From Fasciolopsis buskii (taxonomy: Eukaryota > Platyhelminthes > Trematoda > Plagiorchiida > Fasciolidae): 64,000 nt of DNA. The stretch is taken from positions 10,873-74,872 of the forward strand of contig LUCM01007427.1 in assembly GCA_008360955.1 (NCBI GenBank), in the 5' to 3' direction. The translations under genes and the position numbers were made by a program. The notes under the pieces were generated by a model. The model was not told the origin of the DNA. It worked only from the letters and a program-made list of their open reading frames with translations, and did no database searches. Shown in pieces: positions 58,077-64,000 of the stretch (positions are counted from its first letter, which is position 1; every line of letters begins with the position of its first letter).

Positions 58077-58218
58077 CTATCGATTTGGAAGCAACTAGAA
58101 ATCAGTTAGCTGCACAACAAGATCAAAGCTTGAAGTTTAACACGGTCAACGAGTCGCTTGAATCTGTCAAGGCACATTTACAGCGTGAGTTACGCACGAA
58201 AGAGTCCGAATGCGACCG
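58077..58218 (+). CDS. ODF2: ODF2-like exon with the ESLESVKAHLQ block
   Basis: 142 bp, entering with two bases (TCT across the junction) and leaving with two bases (CG before GTAAGT). It encodes LEATRNQLAAQQDQSLKF, then NTVNESLESVKAHLQREL and RTKESECDR. Human ODF2 has ELSKSMESMRGHLQAQLRSKEAENSRL, an almost residue-by-residue match. Too short for open-frame detection; found from splice signals and similarity. Confidence 0.92.
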
Positions 58219-60832
58219 GTAAGTGAAATCAAATTCGCTAATCGGTTACCTAGTTTGAACCGTTATTTTAATGAACATCGTTCTTCTCTAGATTGTTTGC
58301 TATTTCACAACAACAAGGCGGACCAAACCCGTATTAAAACTCTCAAACAAGGTTTGTATTGTGCACACATATAAAACCACAGTGGAAAATGGACTTCAAA
58401 TTCGGACCACATGCAACAGCACATGTACTAGATTTATCAGGCATACCGAGATCATTAGAATCAGTCTCTTGCAGTGGATTGATAGGGACATATCAAAATA
58501 TGGATTTAAGTATCGGATTTCATTTGATTTTCCAATCAGTTATGATGCAATATGAAGTTCACACTCACCATTAGGAAACACGGAAGTATTATGCTACGAA
58601 TATGCACTGTAAAGATAGAGGAACTGCACAATCCTTCCGTGTTCTTTTAATGGTGGGTTGGGCTTTGATACCTCAAGGTAAATCCTTGAAAATTACATTA
58701 TCTTCCCCACTACTAAAAAATATGAATCCATGATGAGACCTTACTTGGTTCGATGCAACCTCAAGTTCCGGAATCACGGTCGCCAGTTCGCCTCATGAAG
58801 CAGACCCTAAAGGCTACGGGCGTGCCCTTTCCACTACACTTATGCATCAACCACGCCATAAAGAAAGTAATGCTCTGTAGTAGAATTGACAACGATTACG
58901 ACTAGTAGACGGAATTCCGACTCACAATTGCCAGCCCAAAGCTTGCATCTCCACTAGGGAGCGACGGTTAAGCACTGCAGATAAGTATTAAAAAAGAGGA
59001 ACGCGGAATTGTGAATTACCCGGAGCTCAATATATCGTGTATGGCAGCACAACAAGAGGATAGTTGATATCTATCGATGATTCAGACATTTGCGCTGGAA
59101 ATATTCAATTTTTCGCTAATTAGTTTTAATGAGGATAATAGAATAGAGTAGGTGAGTGTTCCATCATGGCAAAAGTTCACTCTTTCACCGCGAACATTTA
59201 AAGACTATGATCCTGAAAAACGAGACAATAAAAACCATTTAATTTGTTCGGTAAATCAAACAGACATAACGTCATTGCAGTATGCCAGCACTAAAGGCCG
59301 CGGAACGTAAGCCTAGTATTTTCAGAGTAATAGACGGCTTAATCAGCCTGACTACCACTGAAAGTAGAAAATCTTAGCACTACTGAAAAGGTTGTGTCAT
59401 TGCTCTCGGGTGTTGCCGCTGAATTCTAGACGGTTGCGTATAATGAGACCTATTGAGAGTCAATGAATTACGAGCAAATAGCCAATTATACGTTGACGAG
59501 AAATTATACGAAACAAACAGTCATGCAGTGCTTTTTCGACCGTTCCATAGCCTGTTTCGAAATCAGGGAGGATTATTGGTTAATGCAAGCTCATTTCGGA
59601 GACCGCGGGAAAAAGTTCCGATTACAGGAGTAAGAAACTTCCATGGAACGATTTGTCCCATACAGTTTCTGTGAAACAGGTACATGCAAACAAATTTGTT
59701 CGGAAACAAACCAGTTTTGGAAAATCGAATTTTTCACAAACGAAAAATAAGCAATTATGACCGTGACTACAAACAATTTTTGCATTCGTTTTGGGACCGA
59801 TTTAGTTCCCTGCAAGACGATCTGCAAATAAACACTGACTGCCTTGAGAGCATCATCGTTTGAAGAAAGTTGCAGAACATTTAAAAACCTATGGTTAGGG
59901 CATAAAGTTCTGCATTCAATTTGAAGGTCAACGGCCAATAAGAACAATCCGCAAGAACGGGTCTTCCTAAATCGATTTGATTGGCAGTGTGGTCACATTC
60001 ATTGAACCATATTAAAGCGATTAAAATCCACGACATGTCAACCGGTTCTGCCATTTAAATTGTCAAACTTTATACAGGGTGGAAAGTTCGCTTTTGATCG
60101 GACCGGATTTTAAATACTACTCAATTCAGACAACAAGCATTGAATAAATTCTATTTGAAAATTGAAGAACTGACGGTGAATACTACAAGTAAAAACTAGA
60201 CAGCAGTCTCCACCCAATATGTGTATGTGTGTGTGACAGAGAGAAACAACAGCCTAATTAATGGACAACTTTGCAACAGATCAGCCAGTTGTTTAGACGG
60301 AAAGAGCTGTAGGGAAAAATTATTCACATCGTCCAAACACTGATGACAGGAAGTCTGCTACATAACTGAAAACGCGATTAAGGGACCAAAACTGATTCAT
60401 GGATCAGACGTTATTCCTCCTAATCCTATTAATAATGTGGATAGAAAAATAATTGTGCCGCATCTCCCGCAAAAAAATCACTCAAGTTTAATTTTCCGGG
60501 TTCCAAAAACCACCCAATGGTTCAATTCATATGTTACTGTATTAGTTGAGAAGACGTCTTAGTAAAAGTACAGAAATCGCATATTGCTTCTTCCGATCAT
60601 TACGAGCGGGTGCTTATTTATCAGAAATATTTTCTTAGACAGCCGATAAAGCTACAAGAGGAACACTACATAGTGACGAAGGTTTTGAAATCCCATTAAT
60701 CCGGGGTCTCAAAAGGAATCCCAATGATATCAATCGATCAAAATATTTTAAGGCTTTTCTAGCAAAGGCGAGATATTCTCTGATTGCAGTATTTATTGTT
60801 TTTATAATGTTCTTTTTGCACCCTCCTCCCAG
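58219..60832. other. ODF2 intron
   Basis: 2.6 kb starting GTAAGT and ending CTCCTCCCAG. Frames at 58359-58574, 59453-59674 (plus) and 59591-59947 (minus) have no supported coding role. A short CA/GT-rich stretch occurs near 60220. Confidence 0.6.
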
Positions 60833-61061
60833 CTTATCCCTTCAGTTACGTAATATGAACTTACGGCTAGCACAGGAACGTTCTACTCTTCGCACAAAAT
60901 TAGAAGCGACGGAAGCGGCGATGAAACAACTTCGTGAAACTAAAGAGGCAATCAAACGTGCCGCTCGTTCGCAGAAACGGCGTGCCGAACGAGCGGAGCA
61001 AGCATTGGCTAATGCGCTGAACCGATTAGCCAGCAAAGAAGCTACAACAAGTCAATCCCAG
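60833..61061 (+). CDS. ODF2: ODF2-like exon with the IKRAARSQKRRAER block
   Basis: One base plus 76 codons. Joined to the previous exon it reads ECDRLSLQLRNMNLRLAQ, then MKQLRETKEAIKRAARSQK and RRAERAEQALANALNRLA. Human ODF2 has ENSRLCMQIKNLERS, EQLKELKQKGDRDKESLKKAI and RAQKERAEKSEEYAEQL. The acceptor CTCCTCCCAG gives the right phase. The end is probably CAG before GCATGT, a GC-AG intron. The alternative is TTTT before GTGTAG at 61087. Both keep phase 0. Confidence 0.88.
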
Positions 61062-62607
61062 GCATGTGAACGCGAAATAAGAAGCTGTTTTGTGTAGCTT
61101 TCATGCATTTAATTTATGGACATAGCATTGAGTCCACTGTGACATGGCTATACGTGAATACCCAGCCAATTCATTTTGCCCCATTATTTGTGAACAAATG
61201 GAATAAAAAAAGTACCAAATATTTAGAGGAAGCAGCGCTGCGATGGTATAGTGCATTAAGGATCTACTATCACAGGAAAGAGGGGTTCGAAATCCAGATC
61301 CGCCGGTCGCTTTGGTAGCAGACGGAAATTCGCTGCCCCCCCCCCCGTTCGTTAGTCACACATGGTCCGTCGAACCCTTACATGGTTTTATGCCAGTCCA
61401 GATTCTAGAGTCATATCTGCTGGTTCCGCTTCTATCGTGCGGCGGGACCTAGTGACTATGGAACAAGACTCCTTCGCTGGACTTGTGTGTCAAACATGCC
61501 CCAAAAGGACCCCGCCAGTTCTATTTCACTACGATGAACACAGCCGGAGAAATGTATTACCTTAGATGTTTTATAACTTATAACACAAACCAATGTGAAA
61601 TGTGGTGTAAAAACCACAGTGAAAGAAGAAACTGATGCAAGCGGAACAGAATAGAAAAAGAAAACACGTTGCCTGTTGGAAACCATTACATGCATGAGTC
61701 TTTCCAGATACCAACTTTACGTCATCGATTGTTTTGCCATGATTTATGGGTCATCTGTATGTTAAGAAATACTCGGTTGGCGAAACGAAAGTAAGAGTTT
61801 ATCCAACGGGGACCTCGCCTCGAACAGTCGGCCAGAAGATCTGATCTGTAAGACACTGAAACGAAAAAGATGTGTTCGCAGACCGTTGGAGGCCAGAAAT
61901 TGGGTTTCCGAAGCATACGCTTTTCCATCACTTTAGATCGGAAGCTCAAAATTCCCTGCTGGTTTTCAATATGACAGGTGATCAAGATGTTTGGCTTGAA
62001 AATCACTGTTAGGTTAAAGAATGCCCCACGAATAGAGATCGGAATCAGCTTGGATTTCAACCACTAGAGCCTTGATGTTGGGTGCAAAATTATGGGAAAT
62101 ACTAAGCACAATAACACACGAGCTAGAAAAGGTCAACGGTAAAAGGAAGACCGGTGGACAGAAAAAAGCACAAACCAAGAGCGAGAATGTACACGGAGCT
62201 TCCTATCAAAGAACAACGTATCATAAGCAGACAGTATTGTAATGACCGCTACACATCTTTAACGACTTTATCTTTGGTTCAAGTAGAGACGTGCCAAAAA
62301 TTGACGAGTGTATGGATCTGAGAGCCGAGAATAAACATGAAAAATAATTCGATGCAAAGCAACTCCTAATGGCCAGGGAAAGTCAAGGCCTATGTGGAAT
62401 TAATGGGAGAATTGTGGAGAACTTCGATTACCCGAGAATTATATCCATGGTGCGGAATGTTTATGCTCCACAGCGTTACTCTAATTAGAATATAAGCCAG
62501 CAGATGAGCTCAATTACACCAAGGTTTCACTAGTAGTTAAAACAAACATATACTATAGGAATGATTCCGCTTCGTATAATTCTTCGTAATATGTCGCTCT
62601 GTTTCAG
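61062..62607. other. ODF2 intron with possible GC donor
   Basis: Contains a run of about eleven C at 61335-61347. The minus-strand frame 61722-62060 (112 codons) has no recognised domain. The intron ends TCTGTTTCAG. Confidence 0.5.
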
Positions 62608-62802
62608 CCGGACGGGGATGAATCACCACGCGGCGCCATGAGACAATCAAGCACGGAGAGAGATGGAGCGTTTTCGTATGATGAGGACCTGGTTGATCAG
62701 GGATACTTTGATCCCAGTAGTGTCAGGCAAACAAAGACCGAACGAACCAGATCGCCCGAACAGTCAACACAAAATCAAACGAGTCAGAAACAGCTGGAAC
62801 AG
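62608..62802 (+). CDS. ODF2: ODF2-like exon, last one seen
   Basis: 65 codons, phase 0 at both ends, between GCTCTGTTTCAG and GTAAAA. It reads PDGDESPRGAMRQSSTER, AFSYDEDLVDQGYFDPSS and SPEQSTQNQTSQKQLEQ. It is a polar, acidic insert with no close human ODF2 counterpart, so assignment rests on strand, phase and strong splice sites. A different gene or a lineage-specific linker is possible. The rest of ODF2 should lie beyond the right edge. Confidence 0.6.
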
Positions 62803-62864
62803 GTAAAAATTGAATACTCCGCCATCACTGCCTCTATAGTGCCTATTTTCATTCAGGTGAACAG

Positions 62865-62960
62865 CAGAGAAAATTGTCATCATTATCGTCTAGCGGTAAA
62901 CAACAGAGCAAGCCCAACTGACCGCTATCTTTCTTCCTGAGTTACATGTTGCAAAGGATA
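62865..62960 (-). repeat. Family-B LINE 3' tail fragment
   Basis: The plus-strand text GTCATCATTATCGTCTAGCG, then ACTGACCGCTATCTTTC, matches the L2 3' end at 32570-32670 (ATCATCACCGTTCAGCG, ACTGACCGATACTTTTC). It is therefore the last 90 bp of a minus-oriented copy inserted just inside the ODF2 intron. Confidence 0.7.
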
Positions 62961-64000
62961 AATCAATATGTAAGCGGTCAAAAAGTGGATAAATAGTGAC
63001 GCGCTAGAATGGATGTGAAAACTGTCTTATAGACAGTCGCATTTTCTACACCTATAATGCACTGCTCTGCACGATGTCAGAACAATACAAGTTTGCAGAT
63101 TAGAATATGCTCAGATTCATATAAATTCGACTGAATGAAAAATCGGCAAAAATGGGTGATCATGTACTTTAGTGGTGGTACTTGAAAATGATATTTTCTT
63201 TCTCAGAAGAATAAAGCAGAATTTCGGAAGAATCTGACATTGATAATTAATAGTGGGCTGATATTAAATGGACTTAGGTAATCTCGAACTAATAGTGAAG
63301 AATGACAACCGAAATTAACTAGTTATTTATCACAACAATGTGGTGAGAATTAGTGCCACGTTTCTAACAAGGAACACAAAAGTGATTGAAACTCAAAGAG
63401 ATGGCCCCAAAAACAGACTATACGCATGATAATGATAAGCTAATCTGAGATTCATTATCGATTGCTGCTCGGTTTGTGCGAGGACATACAATTGTGCCAC
63501 AGAATACCCGCGTATTGGTCGCCAACGTACTTGTATTTAGCAGCAAATTTTTCGGTCACGAATAGAATCAGGTGATACAATACTGACCCATCATCAAAAC
63601 CACTGGTCGCAACGGATGGAGAAATAAAGGATATCCGTAAATTATTAATCAGTCCACCTTAATGACACCGAAGACGATTAAGATCAGACAGTGAGTGTTT
63701 GCTTCGGGTGTCCAGTTTACAGAACTAGGACACCTCGCGCGGACGTTTCGATTTCGCTTGTTACCCCACGCACCGTATCCCCAAAAGAGGAACAAACGAA
63801 AAGTAGAGGACAAATGATTTTAAGTTAATGAGTAAAACGAATCATATGGAAGTCGAGAGATGATTTCGTGTGGTTGACAAAAATTTCGAGTGTAAAATGA
63901 CTTAAATCTTGTCCACATGTTATATGGAACCAATCATTGCCAGAGAAGAACCGCAATTATGATGGAATTCGGAACACAACAGACAGTTAGGTAAATTCTC
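62961..64000. other. Right end, unassigned, probably ODF2 intron
   Basis: AT-leaning DNA without long frames. No further ODF2 exon was recognised before the edge. Confidence 0.45.

Noticed and set aside
58292..58351. An apparent ODF2 exon reading HNNKADQTRIKTLKQ, which would require a one-base frameshift
   Set aside because: The exon at 58077-58218 joins directly to 60833 in phase and restores the conserved order RLSLQLRNMN. The extra exon would break the frame and is not needed.
60840..60848. Alternative acceptor CCCTTCAG for the exon starting at 60833
   Set aside because: Either way of joining it gives an early stop or loses the RLSLQ residues. The upstream CTCCTCCCAG fits phase and similarity.

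Overview
This window looks like nuclear DNA of a flatworm, most likely a trematode (fluke). Three things suggest it. Short exons sit among long introns and carry GT/AG signals. Much of the remaining DNA is decayed retroelements of kinds common in flukes: RTE-type and CR1-type LINEs, a Penelope-like element and tRNA-headed SINEs. There is no bacterial gene organisation. Genus and species cannot be fixed from the sequence alone.

Two conserved host genes can be assembled by eye. On the minus strand, seven exons between about 50.8 kb and 11.4 kb encode the C-terminal half of a HEATR6-like armadillo/HEAT-repeat protein, and all six junctions agree in reading phase. On the plus strand, from 50.94 kb rightwards, nine exons (two of them tentative) encode the N-terminal half of an ODF2/cenexin-like coiled-coil protein of centrioles and cilia. 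It runs off the right edge. The ODF2 start codon is only about 130 bp from the most upstream HEATR6 exon seen, and half of HEATR6 is still missing. The two genes therefore probably interleave on opposite strands, or the locus is rearranged.

Layout. 0-0.5 kb: end of a Penelope-like element with a GIY-YIG endonuclease. 0.5-11 kb: intergenic DNA with LINE and SINE remnants, including a 764-bp fold-back element carrying two tRNA-Met-like units and flanked by a 12-bp duplication. 11.4-50.8 kb: HEATR6, whose introns hold a plus-strand LINE (22.2-26.1 kb), a minus-strand LINE of the same family interrupted by a SINE (32.6-36.5 kb), a head-to-head pair of 5'-truncated copies (37.3-38.8 kb), a second LINE family in pieces, an old CR1-like element (39.1-41 kb) and an unexplained stretch of unusual composition (41-49 kb). 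50.9-62.8 kb: ODF2. 62.8-64 kb: a LINE tail and unassigned, probably intronic DNA.

All protein names come from remembered family motifs read against the translated frames. No database search was run. Splice sites were chosen from GT/AG context plus phase, so exon edges may shift by a few codons.
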